DNA of 64,000 nt from Streptomyces sp. NBC_01451 (GCF_036227485.1 NZ_CP109479.1:8060001-8124000); one strand, 5' to 3'; positions 11,240 through 22,706 are shown, counted from the stretch's first letter. Numbers and translations: made by a program. The notes: a model not told the origin generated them from the letters alone.

Positions 11240-11944
11240 TCAGTAGCGGACGATGGCCGTCGGCCCGCTCGCCGTACCGATCGCGATGTGCGGTCGGCGG
11301 CCCGGATCGGCCCACGTCAGGATCGCCCGCATCGCCCCGGCCGGCACCGACACACAGCCGGCCGTCGCCGCACGCCCGTTGACGTGCAGGAAGATCCCCG
11401 CGCCACGCTCCCGCACCGGCTCGGCGTAGTTGAAGGCGATCACGTACGCGTGCGCGTACTGCCGCGTGTACGAGATCAGGTGCTCGGACTCGGCGGCCCG
11501 GCAGTCGGCGGGGCGGGGCTCGGTCCAGCGGTTGTAGGAGCGCGAGTCGTTGTCCTGGCACCACCAGGAGTTCTGCCGCACGGGCCGGTACGTGACCTTG
11601 GTCCCGGTCGGCGCCCCCTTGATTCCGAAGGCGTACGGCAGGTCGTACAGCCCGGTGGGAGTGGTGTTCGTGCCCTGTCTTCGGGAGCCGCCCTCGACGA
11701 GCCCGTTCGCACCGAAGCGGGCGGGCGCGGAGCCGGCCTTCGTCCACGTCCCGTCGCGCAGGTTCCACCAGGTGACCGTGCCCGAGGTCGCCCCGGCGCG
11801 CGGCGCCTGAGCCGTGATCAGCTGGGAGCCGCCACCGGTGTCGGCCAACAGGGCGGGCAGCGGCGGCGCGGCCGTGGGCGGGGCACCGGGGGCGAGCACG
11901 AGAAGGGACGCGGACGCGAGGACGACGGCGGCTCCGGGGCGCAT
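11240..11944 (-). CDS. Secreted L,D-transpeptidase-like (YkuD fold) protein
   Basis: The 234-residue protein has a signal peptide (MRPGAAVVLASASLLVLAPG, then an Ala/Pro stretch). The C-terminal catalytic segment reads 'HVNGRAATAGCVSVP', the His...Thr-x-Gly-Cys arrangement of YkuD L,D-transpeptidases, with C197 as nucleophile. Such enzymes form 3-3 peptidoglycan crosslinks or attach proteins to the wall. The usual SHGC is TAGC here, which is common in actinobacterial members. The gene starts 3 bases after the PPOX gene stops, so the two are probably co-transcribed, although no functional link is obvious. Confidence 0.8.
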   Translation of the reverse strand: MRPGAAVVLASASLLVLAPGAPPTAAPPLPALLADTGGGSQLITAQAPRAGATSGTVTWWNLRDGTWTKAGSAPARFGANGLVEGGSRRQGTNTTPTGLYDLPYAFGIKGAPTGTKVTYRPVRQNSWWCQDNDSRSYNRWTEPRPADCRAAESEHLISYTRQYAHAYVIAFNYAEPVRERGAGIFLHVNGRAATAGCVSVPAGAMRAILTWADPGRRPHIAIGTASGPTAIVRY

Positions 11945-11947
11945 GGC

Positions 11948-12535
11948 TCAGACGGTACTGGGCGGGAGCGGCAACGGCAGCCCCGGTAGTCCGTCCAGGC
12001 TCGTCGCGATGTGGTCCTTCTTCTCGAAGTAGGCGCTGAGCGACGCGTCGTCCTCGCGCTCGAAGCGCCGGGCGTGCAGATCGCGGTCGCTGTCGTACGA
12101 CATGAGGGGCACCGAATAGCCGCAGCTGTCCCGGACGAGTTCGGCGCGTACGACGATGACCGCGCGCAGGCCGTGCGCGGTGGCGTCGATGTCCGGGAAG
12201 CGGGCGAGGAGTTCGGGGAAGCGCGGGTCGTCACGGAAGACGGGCTCACCGCGGCCGTGCACGCGGACGATGTTCGGCGGGCCCTCGAAGGCACACCACA
12301 TGAGCGTGATCCGGCCGTTCTCGCGCAGATGCGCGACGGTCTCGGCGTTGCTGCCCGCGAAGTCGAGATACGCGATGGTCAGCTCGTCGAGAATCACGAA
12401 GGAGCCCTTGAGGCCCTTGGGGGAGAGGTTGACCGTGCCGTCGCCGGACAGCGGGGCGGTCGCGGTGAAGAAGAGGGGCTGCGCCTCGATGAACGTACGC
12501 AGGCGGCCGTCGATGCGCTCGTAAGTCTTTCCCAT
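11948..12535 (-). CDS. Pyridoxamine 5'-phosphate oxidase-family protein
   Basis: Split-barrel flavin-type protein of 195 residues. The N-terminal part '[20 protein letters not shown]' and '[20 protein letters not shown]' is characteristic of general PPOX-fold proteins that bind FMN, F420 or haem. It is not the biosynthetic PdxH, which is longer and has other signatures. The ATG at 12535 is supported by a family-like start ('[20 protein letters not shown]'). It lies 3 bases upstream of the YkuD-like gene. Cofactor and substrate cannot be read from the sequence. Confidence 0.85.
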   Translation of the reverse strand: MGKTYERIDGRLRTFIEAQPLFFTATAPLSGDGTVNLSPKGLKGSFVILDELTIAYLDFAGSNAETVAHLRENGRITLMWCAFEGPPNIVRVHGRGEPVFRDDPRFPELLARFPDIDATAHGLRAVIVVRAELVRDSCGYSVPLMSYDSDRDLHARRFEREDDASLSAYFEKKDHIATSLDGLPGLPLPLPPSTV

Positions 12536-12670
12536 GACTAACTATTATCGGGGAAAGTCATTCGCCCGTCTAAGGGTTTTGGTGATCTGTCTACGGTTGT
12601 GCGACTGGACAGGGACCGAGGCCGCCCCGGCCGGCGTTCGCGGCGGGGCGGCCACAGTGCCTGTGTCACG

Positions 12671-13531
12671 TCACTTGGTGAACGTGCAGTCGGCCAGTGA
12701 TTCGAGGCCGACTGGCTTGGCGGCGGTGCGGCCGATGGAGATGACGATGCGGTCGATGGTCGACGCGCGCTTGCCCTCGAGCGGACTGACGATCGCGTTC
12801 TGGACGAAGTTCGCGCCACCCTGGCCCTGGGTGTTCACGAGTCGCGTGTTCGCCTCCGCGATCTGCGTGTTCAGCAGGGCGAGGTTGCGGGTGACCTCGG
12901 CCTGCGCCGACGCCGGGATCGCGGGCAGCTTCGAGGCCACGTCCGGGCAGCTGATGGTGCCGGCGCCGCCGTTGTTGCCCGCGTTCGCGTTGCCCGTGTT
13001 CCCGGTGTTGCCCGTGTTCCCCGCGTTACCGGTGTTGCCACCCGCCTGCTGGGTCGGTGTCGCGGCGGGCGCGGCCACCCCGGCGGCGTTGAGCGTGCAG
13101 GGCGCCAGCGCGTCGAGGCCGACCGGCTTGGCGGCGGTACGGCCGATGGCGGTGGCGATGCGGTTGATGGTCGCCACGCGCTTGTCCTTGAGCGGGTTGG
13201 TGATCGCGTTCTGGATGAAGTTGGGGCCGCCCTGGCCCTGGGTGTCGACGATGCGCTTGTTGGCCTCGGCGATCTGCGTGTTCAGCAGGGCGAGGTTGCG
13301 GTCGACCTCGGCCTTCGCCGACGCGGGGATCGCGGGCAGTCTGTTCGCGACCGCCGGGCAGTTCACCGTCGGGACGGCGGCCTTGGTGGTCGCCTGCACC
13401 GTGGTGTTGCTCTTGGACGTTTCCCCGGCGAGGGCGGAGCCGGCGACGATCGCACCGGTCAGAGCCACTGCGGCGGCGCCGCCGATGATGCCCACACGAC
13501 GCTTGTTGTACTTCGGAAGAGCCCTGGACAT
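12671..13531 (-). CDS. Exported protein of two near-identical domains joined by an Asn/Gly/Thr linker (function unknown)
   Basis: Unrecognised 286-residue protein. A signal peptide (cut near 'GSALAGE') leads to domain 1 (about 53-145) and domain 2 (about 192-286). Both run 'C-P-x-V-A-x-[RK]-LPAIPASA', '[13 protein letters not shown]', 'NT/DTQGQGG.NF.QNAI', '[11 protein letters not shown]' and end in Cys. Each therefore has one Cys near each edge, which could form a disulfide closing the domain. The linker is a run of GNTGNAGNTGNTGNTGN type. The mature protein has no membrane anchor or sorting motif. High similarity of the halves suggests recent tandem duplication. It is transcribed divergently from argG. 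Confidence 0.82.
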   Translation of the reverse strand: MSRALPKYNKRRVGIIGGAAAVALTGAIVAGSALAGETSKSNTTVQATTKAAVPTVNCPAVANRLPAIPASAKAEVDRNLALLNTQIAEANKRIVDTQGQGGPNFIQNAITNPLKDKRVATINRIATAIGRTAAKPVGLDALAPCTLNAAGVAAPAATPTQQAGGNTGNAGNTGNTGNTGNANAGNNGGAGTISCPDVASKLPAIPASAQAEVTRNLALLNTQIAEANTRLVNTQGQGGANFVQNAIVSPLEGKRASTIDRIVISIGRTAAKPVGLESLADCTFTK

Positions 13532-13673
13532 GCGGATGCCTCACTCGGGTCAGGGGGTGGCTGTGTGGTTCAACTCGCTTTACGGACGCGGCGCCTGCGT
13601 CTGGCGTGGAGTACGGGTAAGCGGTTTCGCGTGTTCAAAGGCTCGTCAAAGATCCGTAGAAAAATTCCCGAGA

Positions 13674-13731
13674 TTGACGAACCATGCAGAGTCCTGCATA
13701 CTCATGCATGTCAGCGAATGCACTGTGAGGA
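13674..13731 (+). promoter_or_regulatory. argG promoter with overlapping ARG boxes and ribosome site
   Basis: A -35 TTGACG (13674-13679), 17 bases and -10 CATACT (13697-13702) are visible. ATGCAG-AGTC-CTGCAT (13684-13699) and TGCAT-ACTC-ATGCA (13695-13708) are two palindromes sharing one half-site across the -10. They match the argC box pattern (TGCAT-N4-ATGCA), so ArgR should repress argG here. GTGAGGAG at 13724-13731 is the ribosome site for GTG 13740. Confidence 0.78.
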
Positions 13732-13739
13732 GAAAACCC

Positions 13740-16456
<2,717 letters not shown>

Positions 16457-16460
16457 AGGA

Positions 16461-16511
16461 GCGCCCCTCGAGGGGTGCGGGGAACTGCGCGAGCAACCAC
16501 AACGCACCCGC
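16461..16511 (+). repeat. Streptomyces intergenic repeat, family 1, copy B
   Basis: Core GTGCGGGGAACTGCGCGAGC, then AACCACAACGCACCCGC, begins 4 bases after the argH stop. It is preceded by a small CCCCTCGAGGGG palindrome. This is the only copy of the four placed between tandem genes. Confidence 0.75.
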
Positions 16512-16603
16512 CAGATCGCCGCACAACCCGGTCGCTGAAGCGAAGGTCGTCGCGGGTTACGTTGGTCAGGAACCGTACCGGACCCGACCGAACGGAGCCC
16601 GCG

Positions 16604-17575
16604 ATGCCCTTCACCCGACTGGCCACAGCGACAACCCCCACCTGCCACCTCGGACTGGGCCTCGCCGCAGTCGGCCGCCCCGGCTACATCAACCTCGGCC
16701 GCGACCAGGACCTCCCGGACGACCGCAGCGCCGACGCGATGCGCCACCGCACCCACGAACTCCTCGACGCCGCCTACGCGCAGGGCGTGCGCTACATCGA
16801 CGTCGCCCGCTCGTACGGCCGCTCGGAGGAATTCCTCGCCGAATGGCTGAACGCGCACCCCGACATCGACGACGTCGTGATCGGCAGCAAGTGGGGCTAC
16901 ACCTACACCGCCGGCTGGACCACCGACGCCGAGCGGCACGAGGTCAAGGACCACAGCCTCCAGACGTACGAGCGCCAGCGCGCCGAAACCGATCAGCTGC
17001 TCGGCACCCGCCTGGACCTCTACCAGATCCACTCGCTGACGCCCGACAGCCCGGCCCTGTCGGACAAGGAACTCCATGCCCGTCTCGCGGAGGCCGCCGC
17101 GGAGGGCCTGACCGTCGGCTTCTCCACCAGCGGCCCCGCCCAGGCCGACACCGTGCGCGCCGCCCTCGCCGTCACGGTCGACGGAGAACCCCTCTTCCGT
17201 ACCGTCCAGTCGACGTACAACGTCCTGGAGACCTCCGCCGGGCCCGCTCTGGCCGAGGCCCACGACGCCGGGCTGACGGTGATCGTCAAGGAGGGCATGG
17301 CCAACGGCCGCCTCGCCGCCGGCCAGGCACCGGACGCCGTGCGGGCGGTCGCCGGGGAGACAGGGCTGGGCGCGGACGCCGTCGCCCTCGCGGTGGTGCT
17401 GCGGCAGCCCTGGGCGGGGGTCGTGCTGTCCGGCGCGGCCACGGCGGGCCAGCTCGCCTCGAATCTGCACGCGGCGGTCGTCGACCTCGACGAGGACCAC
17501 CTGTCGCGCCTGGCCGCGCTGGCGGAGGAGCCGCACGTCTACTGGGAGCGGCGCGCGCGGCTGCCCTGGCACTGA
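16604..17575 (+). CDS. Aldo/keto reductase
   Basis: NADPH-dependent carbonyl reductase of the AKR superfamily, 323 residues from ATG 16604 (CGGAG upstream). The catalytic tetrad can be seen: Asp and Tyr in 'YIDVARSYGRSEEFL', Lys in 'VIGSKWGYTY' and His in 'LYQIHSLTPDS'. The start 'MPFTRLATATTPTCHLGLGL' suits the barrel's first strand. It lies in the same direction as the TetR/MFS pair 80 bases later but has its own upstream gap. Substrate unknown. Confidence 0.9.
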   Translation: MPFTRLATATTPTCHLGLGLAAVGRPGYINLGRDQDLPDDRSADAMRHRTHELLDAAYAQGVRYIDVARSYGRSEEFLAEWLNAHPDIDDVVIGSKWGYTYTAGWTTDAERHEVKDHSLQTYERQRAETDQLLGTRLDLYQIHSLTPDSPALSDKELHARLAEAAAEGLTVGFSTSGPAQADTVRAALAVTVDGEPLFRTVQSTYNVLETSAGPALAEAHDAGLTVIVKEGMANGRLAAGQAPDAVRAVAGETGLGADAVALAVVLRQPWAGVVLSGAATAGQLASNLHAAVVDLDEDHLSRLAALAEEPHVYWERRARLPWH

Positions 17576-17614
17576 GGTCGTCGTCGAGCGGGCAGGCATG
17601 ACACACACATGCCC

Positions 17615-17657
17615 TTGATGAGACAAAGATGTCTCATATGGTTTATCGTTGTCTCAT
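17615..17657 (+). promoter_or_regulatory. Promoter and TetR-type operator for the tetR-MFS pair
   Basis: A perfect palindrome ATGAGACA-AAGA-TGTCTCAT (17618-17637) lies across a TTGATG (17615-17620) / TATGGT (17637-17642) promoter with a 16-base spacer. A third half-site TGTCTCAT occurs at 17650-17657 and runs into the start codon. Predicted transcription starts near 17649, leaving almost no leader. Autoregulation by the adjacent TetR protein is the natural reading. Confidence 0.7.
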
Positions 17658-18207
17658 GGCCGTCGACCGTGAACACGTGCTGCGCAGCGCAGCCGCCCTG
17701 CTCACCCGGAAATCCACGTCCACCATGGACGAGGTCGCCAAGGCGGCCGGAATCAGCCGGGCCACGCTGCACCGCCTCTTCGCCGGGCGGGACGTACTCG
17801 TACGGGCTCTCGAAGAGCTCGGCATCGAGGAGTGCGAAGCGGCTCTGACGGCCGCGCGACTCGGTGACGGCGCCGCCCAGGAAGCCGTGCGCCGCCTGGT
17901 GCGGGAACTCGAACCGGCCGCCGGACTGCTCGCGTTCCTCTACACCGAGAACCAGCTGTTCGAGGGCGAGGAGCAGAACGAGGGCTGGGCCCGGATCGAC
18001 GCCGCCGTCGCCGCCCTGTTCCGGCGCGGCCAGCAGAGCGGCGAGTTCCGCATCGACCTCACCCCGGCGTGGCTCACCGAGGCGCTCTACGGGCTCATGG
18101 CCTCCGGTGCCTGGGCCGTGAGCGAGGGCCGGGTCGCGGCCAAGGACTTCAACCACATGATCGTCGAGCTGTTGCTCGGCGGCGCACTACGGAGAGAGGA
18201 ATCATGA
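17656..18207 (+). CDS. TetR-family transcriptional regulator
   Basis: The 183-residue repressor-like protein from ATG 17656 ('MAVDREHVLRSAAALL') has its N-terminal helix-turn-helix in 'TMDEVAKAAGISRATLHRLF' and a divergent C-terminal ligand-binding half. An in-frame ATG at 17629 would lie inside the operator palindrome, so the later start is preferred. No ribosome site is seen, which fits near-leaderless translation. Its last bases overlap the MFS start (ATGA at 18204-18207). It probably senses a substrate of that pump. Confidence 0.88.
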   Translation: MAVDREHVLRSAAALLTRKSTSTMDEVAKAAGISRATLHRLFAGRDVLVRALEELGIEECEAALTAARLGDGAAQEAVRRLVRELEPAAGLLAFLYTENQLFEGEEQNEGWARIDAAVAALFRRGQQSGEFRIDLTPAWLTEALYGLMASGAWAVSEGRVAAKDFNHMIVELLLGGALRREES

Positions 18208-19736
18208 CCAGCACCCTGCAGCCGGCCCGCGCGACGGAGGAAGAGAGGCGTCCGGGCCGCTGGCTCGCACTGTCCGTCCTCGTGCTGGCCGTGCTGCTGG
18301 TGGCCGTCGACGCGACCGTTCTCGGTCTCGCGACCCCCTACATCAGCGAGGACCTGAAGCCCTCCGGCACCCAGTTGCTGTGGATAGGTGACGTCTACTC
18401 CTTCGTCATCGCGGGTCTGCTCGTCTCCATGGGCAGCCTCGGCGATCGCATCGGCCGCAAGCGGCTGCTGCTCATCGGCGCGACCGCGTTCGGTCTGGTG
18501 TCGGTCCTCAACGCCTACGCGTCGACACCGGAGTTGATGATCCTGGCGCGAGCGCTGCTGGGTGTCGCGGGCGCGACCCTGATGCCTGCCACGCTCGCCC
18601 TGATCCGCAACCTCTTCCACGACCGGCGCGAACGCAGCCTCGCCATCGGCATCTGGGGCGCCACCGCCTCCGCCGGTACCGCGGTCGGCCCGGTCGTCGG
18701 CGGCTTCCTGCTCGAACACTTCTGGTGGGGCTCGGTCTTCCTGATCAACCTGCCCGTGATGGTGGTCCTCGTCCTCGTCGGCATCAAGCTGCTCCCCGAG
18801 TCGCGCAACCCGGCGCCGGGCCCGTGGGACCTGCGAAGCGTCGTACTGTCGCTCGTCGGCATGATCGGCATCGTGTACGGCATCAAGGAGGCGGCGTCAC
18901 ACGGCTTCTCATGGCCGGCCCTGGCCGCGGCGGCCCTGGGCGGCGCGGCTCTGTACAGCTTCGTACGCCGTCAACTCACCCTCCCCATACCCCTCCTGGA
19001 CATGCGGCTGTTCCGCGACCGGGGGTTCAGCGGGGCTGTGCTCGCCGACCTGCTGACCATCCTCGGACTGTCCGGACTGGTGTTCTTCCTCTCCCAGTAT
19101 CTGCAACTGGTGCAGGGCCGGGGGCCGTTGGAGGCGGGCCTCGCCGAACTGCCCGCCGCGATCGGCGCGGTGGTGGCAGGTCTGCTCGCCGGTGCGGCGG
19201 CCCGGCGCTACTCGGTGCGGGCCGTTGTCTCGGGCGGCCTCGCGGCCATAGGCCTCGCCCTGGCGGCGCTCACCGTGCTGGACCGGTCGACCGGCTATCC
19301 GCTGCTCGGCACCGCGCTGCTGGTCGTGGGTGTGGGCGCGGGCCTCTCGTTCACCGTGACCTCCGACGTCATCCTGGGCAGCGTTCCCAAGGACCAGGCG
19401 GGTGCCGCAGCCGCGGTGTCCGAGACGGCGTACGAACTGGGCGCCGCCCTGGGTATCGCCCTGCTCGGCTCGATCGTCACGGGCGTGTACAGGAATTTCC
19501 CCGCCCCGACGGGCACACCCGCCGCGGCCCACGAATCCCTGGGCGGCGCGGTGGAGACGGCGGCGGGCCTACCGACGCCCACGGCGGAGGCACTGATTCA
19601 CGCGGCCCGGGAAGCGTTCACGGACGGCATCGCGTTGGCGGCGGGCGCAGGAGCGGTGGTGCTACTGGCTGCGGCGGGCGCGGCATGGGTACTGCTTGAG
19701 GGGCAGAGGCTGGAAGGCCGAGGCGATCACCCCTAG
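18204..19736 (+). CDS. MFS drug-efflux transporter (DHA2, 14-segment type)
   Basis: Integral membrane proton antiporter of 510 residues, close to the EmrB/QacA/SmvA group. About 14 hydrophobic segments occur, the loop 2-3 motif is 'GSLGDRIGRKRLLLIG', and the motif C-like 'GTAVGPVVGGFLLEHFWW' marks an antiporter. GAGAGAGG precedes the ATG, which overlaps the tetR stop, so the two are coupled. Likely exports a toxic or antibiotic-like compound; substrate not predictable. Confidence 0.92.
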   Translation: MTSTLQPARATEEERRPGRWLALSVLVLAVLLVAVDATVLGLATPYISEDLKPSGTQLLWIGDVYSFVIAGLLVSMGSLGDRIGRKRLLLIGATAFGLVSVLNAYASTPELMILARALLGVAGATLMPATLALIRNLFHDRRERSLAIGIWGATASAGTAVGPVVGGFLLEHFWWGSVFLINLPVMVVLVLVGIKLLPESRNPAPGPWDLRSVVLSLVGMIGIVYGIKEAASHGFSWPALAAAALGGAALYSFVRRQLTLPIPLLDMRLFRDRGFSGAVLADLLTILGLSGLVFFLSQYLQLVQGRGPLEAGLAELPAAIGAVVAGLLAGAAARRYSVRAVVSGGLAAIGLALAALTVLDRSTGYPLLGTALLVVGVGAGLSFTVTSDVILGSVPKDQAGAAAAVSETAYELGAALGIALLGSIVTGVYRNFPAPTGTPAAAHESLGGAVETAAGLPTPTAEALIHAAREAFTDGIALAAGAGAVVLLAAAGAAWVLLEGQRLEGRGDHP

Positions 19737-19773
19737 CGTGCGGCCCTGATGGCACCGGGTGCGCGCGGCTTTT

Positions 19774-19820
19774 GGGGGCGCGGGGAACTGCGCGACAAGC
19801 CACAACGCACCCGCACCCGA
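19774..19820 (+). repeat. Streptomyces intergenic repeat, family 1, copy C
   Basis: Core GGGGGCGCGGGGAACTGCGC, then GACAAGCCACAACGCACCCGC, in the gap between the convergent MFS and acyltransferase genes. See copies at 7701, 16461 and 23207. Confidence 0.75.
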
Positions 19821-19839
19821 CAAACAACCCGCAAAACCC

Positions 19840-20511
19840 CTACGCGGCCTTCGCCTTGGTCGCGTACATGTCCACGTACTCCTGCCCGGACAGCCGCATG
19901 ACCTCGGTCATCACCGAGTCGGTCACGGCGCGCAGCACATACCGGTCCCGGTCCATGCCCTCGTACCGGGAGAACTCCATCGCCTCACCGAACCGCACCG
20001 TGACCCGCCCGGGTCGGGGCATCCCCGCCCCGCCGGGCTGCAACTTGTCCGTGCCGATCATCGCGAACGGCACGACCGGCGCGCCCGTCATCAGGGTCAG
20101 CCGGGCGATACCGGTACGCCCCCGGTAGAGGCGCCCGTCGGGGGAGCGCGTGCCCTCGGGGTAGATCCCGAACATGCGGCCCTCCTCCAGCACCCGGCGG
20201 CCGGTCATCAGCGCCGCGACACCGCCGTTGGCCCCGTCCCGGTCGACCGGGATCATGCCGACGCCGGTGAAGAACCAGGCCATGAGGCGGCCCTTGAAAC
20301 CCTTGCCGGTGACGTACTCGTCCTTGCCGATGAACACGACCTGCCGGTCGCAGACCAGCGGAAGGATCATCGAGTCGATGAACGTGAGGTGGTTGCCCGC
20401 GAGGATCACCGGGCCGTCTCCGGGGATGTGCTCCACGCCTTCCACCCGTGGGCGGAACATCAGGCGCATGATCGGTCCGAGCAGTGCCTTGATGAGCGCG
20501 AAGCGGGACAA
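19840..20511 (-). CDS. PlsC-type 1-acylglycerol-3-phosphate acyltransferase
   Basis: Phospholipid-synthesis enzyme family adding an acyl chain to lysophosphatidate, at the inner membrane face. Conserved blocks are the HX4D catalytic pair in 'LAGNHLTFIDSM', 'IPVDRDGANGG' and 'FGIYPEGTRSPDG', followed by 'GTDKL'. The start is uncertain. TTG 20511 has GGAGGG just before it and gives 223 residues; an in-frame TTG at 20529 lacks a ribosome site. The lipid role fits the glycerophosphodiesterase gene transcribed away from it. Confidence 0.85.
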   Translation of the reverse strand: MSRFALIKALLGPIMRLMFRPRVEGVEHIPGDGPVILAGNHLTFIDSMILPLVCDRQVVFIGKDEYVTGKGFKGRLMAWFFTGVGMIPVDRDGANGGVAALMTGRRVLEEGRMFGIYPEGTRSPDGRLYRGRTGIARLTLMTGAPVVPFAMIGTDKLQPGGAGMPRPGRVTVRFGEAMEFSRYEGMDRDRYVLRAVTDSVMTEVMRLSGQEYVDMYATKAKAA

Positions 20512-20593
20512 CAGGCCCTCCGGTGTCAAGGGATCGGTATAAGTCTGTGCAGGTGAGGACGATACTCGCGCCTCGGGGGGTAACGCACATCGG

Positions 20594-20637
20594 GTTCACC
20601 GAGTGCTTACGTACTGTTGACCCGCGTTTACCTGCGG
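20594..20637 (+). promoter_or_regulatory. PHO box (four 11-base direct-repeat units)
   Basis: Four consecutive 11-mers occur: GTTCACCGAGT, GCTTACGTACT, GTTGACCCGCG and TTTACCTGCGG. They match the Streptomyces PhoP repeat (consensus GTTCACC plus four bases) in exact register. The site lies 215 bases before the phosphodiesterase start in the divergent gap, which predicts induction of that gene under phosphate starvation. Confidence 0.85.
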
Positions 20638-20851
20638 TGGCGCGGTGTTGCGGGGAGGTGACGGTCCGCCACGAATGTGACGCAGATCGCGCGAGTCGGA
20701 AGAGACACGCCGACCGCGTACCCGCCGCGCCCGTGTCGATGCCGACATCCGGCGTGACCCGTGTGTTCCGCCCGAGGTCTCCCTGTCGACATGTACACGC
20801 GCCTACGATCGGTCCGTTTGGACAGATGACGGTGCGGCAGGAGAGGCGCTC

Positions 20852-22060
20852 ATGGGCACGCTGGAGTCGAACGGACATGCGCAGGGGGAGTCGGCGGGGA
20901 CCGGGCGGCGGACGCTGCTGGGAGCCGCGATGCTGGGTGCGGGCGGTGCGGTCGTCGGACTGCCCGGCGCGGCGAGAGCCGACGCCCGGGCCGCCGGGCA
21001 GGACGCGCACCGGGACGTGAAGCACGGAGGCGGTGGCTTGAAGAGCCTGCCCGTACCGACGATCATCGGCCACCGGGGCGCCAGCGGCTACCGCCCGGAG
21101 CACACCTTCGGGTCGTACCAGCTGGCCCTCGACCTGGGCGCGGACATCGTCGAGGCCGGTGACCTGGTCCCCACCAAGGACGGTCACATCGTCTGCCGCC
21201 ACGAACCCGAGATCGGCGGGACGACGAACGTCGCCGACCACCCCGAGTTCGCGAGCCGCAGGACCACCAAGGTCCTGGACGGTGTCTCCCTCACCGGCTG
21301 GTTCACCGAGGACTTCACGCTCGCCGAGCTCAAGACGCTGCGCGCGATCGAGCGCATTCCGGCCAACCGCCCGCACAACACCCTCTACGACGGCCGCTGG
21401 GAGATCCCCACCTTCGAAGAGGTCCTCCGATGGCAGGACGAGCAGACCCGCAAGCGCGGCAAGCAGGTCTGGATCTACCCCGAGACCAAGCACCCCACCT
21501 ACTTCCGGGCGCTCGGCCTGGGCCTGGAGGAGCGGGTCGCGAAGCTGCTGCGCAAGCACGGCAAGGACGGGAAGAACGCGCCGGTCATCCTCCAGTCCTT
21601 CGAGCCGACGAGCATCCAGCGCCTGAACCGGCTGGTGGGCAACCCGCTCGTCGTCCTCCTCTCGGCCGCGAACACCCGCCCCTGGGACTTCGTGACGAAC
21701 GGCGACCCCCGTACCGTCGCCGACCTGATCAAGCCGGCCGGCCTGAAGGAGATCGCCTCGTACGCCCAGGGCATCGGCCCGACCCTCGACCTGGTCATCC
21801 CGAAGGACTCGACGGGTGCGCTCACCTCGCCGACCACCCTCGTCGCCGACGCGCACAAGGCCGGCCTGATCCTGCACCCGTACACCATGCGCAACGAGAA
21901 CCCCTTCCTGCCGGCGAACTTCCGCAAGGGCACGGACGTGGACGCCTACGGAGACGCCTTCGGCGCCTACCGGACGTACTTCGCGACAGGCATCGACGGC
22001 GTCTTCACGGACAACGCGGACACGGGTGTGCTGGCCCGCACGGACTTCCTGAACGGCTGA
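20852..22060 (+). CDS. glpQ: Exported glycerophosphodiester phosphodiesterase
   Basis: Releases glycerol-3-phosphate from deacylated phospholipids or teichoic acids outside the cell. The 402-residue protein starts at ATG 20852 after GCAGGAGAGG. A twin-arginine-like leader ('TGRRTLLGAAMLGAGGAVVG') precedes the TIM-barrel domain. Catalytic landmarks are 'IIGHRGASGYRPEHTFGSY' (His, Arg and Glu) and 'DGHIVCRHEPEI' (second His). The PHO box upstream fits a phosphate-scavenging role. The gene name follows the family and the PHO-controlled context. Confidence 0.93.
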   Translation: MGTLESNGHAQGESAGTGRRTLLGAAMLGAGGAVVGLPGAARADARAAGQDAHRDVKHGGGGLKSLPVPTIIGHRGASGYRPEHTFGSYQLALDLGADIVEAGDLVPTKDGHIVCRHEPEIGGTTNVADHPEFASRRTTKVLDGVSLTGWFTEDFTLAELKTLRAIERIPANRPHNTLYDGRWEIPTFEEVLRWQDEQTRKRGKQVWIYPETKHPTYFRALGLGLEERVAKLLRKHGKDGKNAPVILQSFEPTSIQRLNRLVGNPLVVLLSAANTRPWDFVTNGDPRTVADLIKPAGLKEIASYAQGIGPTLDLVIPKDSTGALTSPTTLVADAHKAGLILHPYTMRNENPFLPANFRKGTDVDAYGDAFGAYRTYFATGIDGVFTDNADTGVLARTDFLNG

Positions 22061-22154
22061 GGGGTCCCGTCAACGGCTGAACGCCCGGCCCCGGTTGGGG
22101 TGACAACCGGCCGCTCCGGCAACCTCCCGCCGGGGCGGTCGCGTCGTGCCGCAC

Positions 22155-22661
22155 ATGACCCACGACCTGGTTTCCGATCTGCGCCCCCTGCTCGCCGCCG
22201 AGGCCTCGGCGGAGGCATACGCCTCCGGCGCCGAACCGGGCGACCTGGAACAGGCGGTCTGGCTCCGCCTCCTGGAACGCCTCGACTCCGACGGCCCGCC
22301 GGCCGACCCGCAGAACTGGCTCCGCCGGGCCGTCCGTTCCGAGGCCCGCCGCAGCCGCCGTACCGCCCGTATCGAACGGCCGTACGGCGACCGGCCCGCG
22401 GCCGACGACGGACCGGGCCCCGAGCAGCTCGCTCTCACCGCCGCCCGGCACCGCGCCCTGCGTGACGCGGTGCGCAGGCTGCCCGGCCGCTGCCCGAGCC
22501 TGCTGGAGGCGCTGCTGTCGCCGAAGGACCTCACATACCGGGAAATCGCGGGGGAGTTGGGTATCTCACAGGGAAGTCTTGGTCCGGAACGTTCCAGATG
22601 CCTGGGATGTCTCCGTCGTTTGCTGACACCGGAGGTTGCGGCCCGCGAAGCGCGGGGATAG
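22155..22661 (+). CDS. Small sigma-70-family-like protein
   Basis: 168 residues from ATG 22155 (a GTG at 22146 is also possible). Residues about 32-75 ('EPGDLEQAVWLRLLERL' then 'NWLRRAVRSEARRSRR') look like sigma region 2. The C-terminus ('LTYREIAGELGISQGSLGPE') is a region-4 helix-turn-helix. Spacing resembles an ECF sigma factor, but no anti-sigma gene is adjacent. Target promoters are unknown. It is followed 45 bases later by a GNAT gene on the same strand. Confidence 0.75.
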   Translation: MTHDLVSDLRPLLAAEASAEAYASGAEPGDLEQAVWLRLLERLDSDGPPADPQNWLRRAVRSEARRSRRTARIERPYGDRPAADDGPGPEQLALTAARHRALRDAVRRLPGRCPSLLEALLSPKDLTYREIAGELGISQGSLGPERSRCLGCLRRLLTPEVAAREARG

Positions 22662-22706
22662 GAGTGAGGACATACGACTGAGCAGGTGAGCGGGAGGCGT
22701 GCACAC

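Noticed and set aside
12534..13739. N-terminal extension of argG from 12534
   Set aside because: It runs antisense through the duplicated secreted-protein gene and the ARG-box promoter; GTG 13740 has a ribosome site and the family's start.
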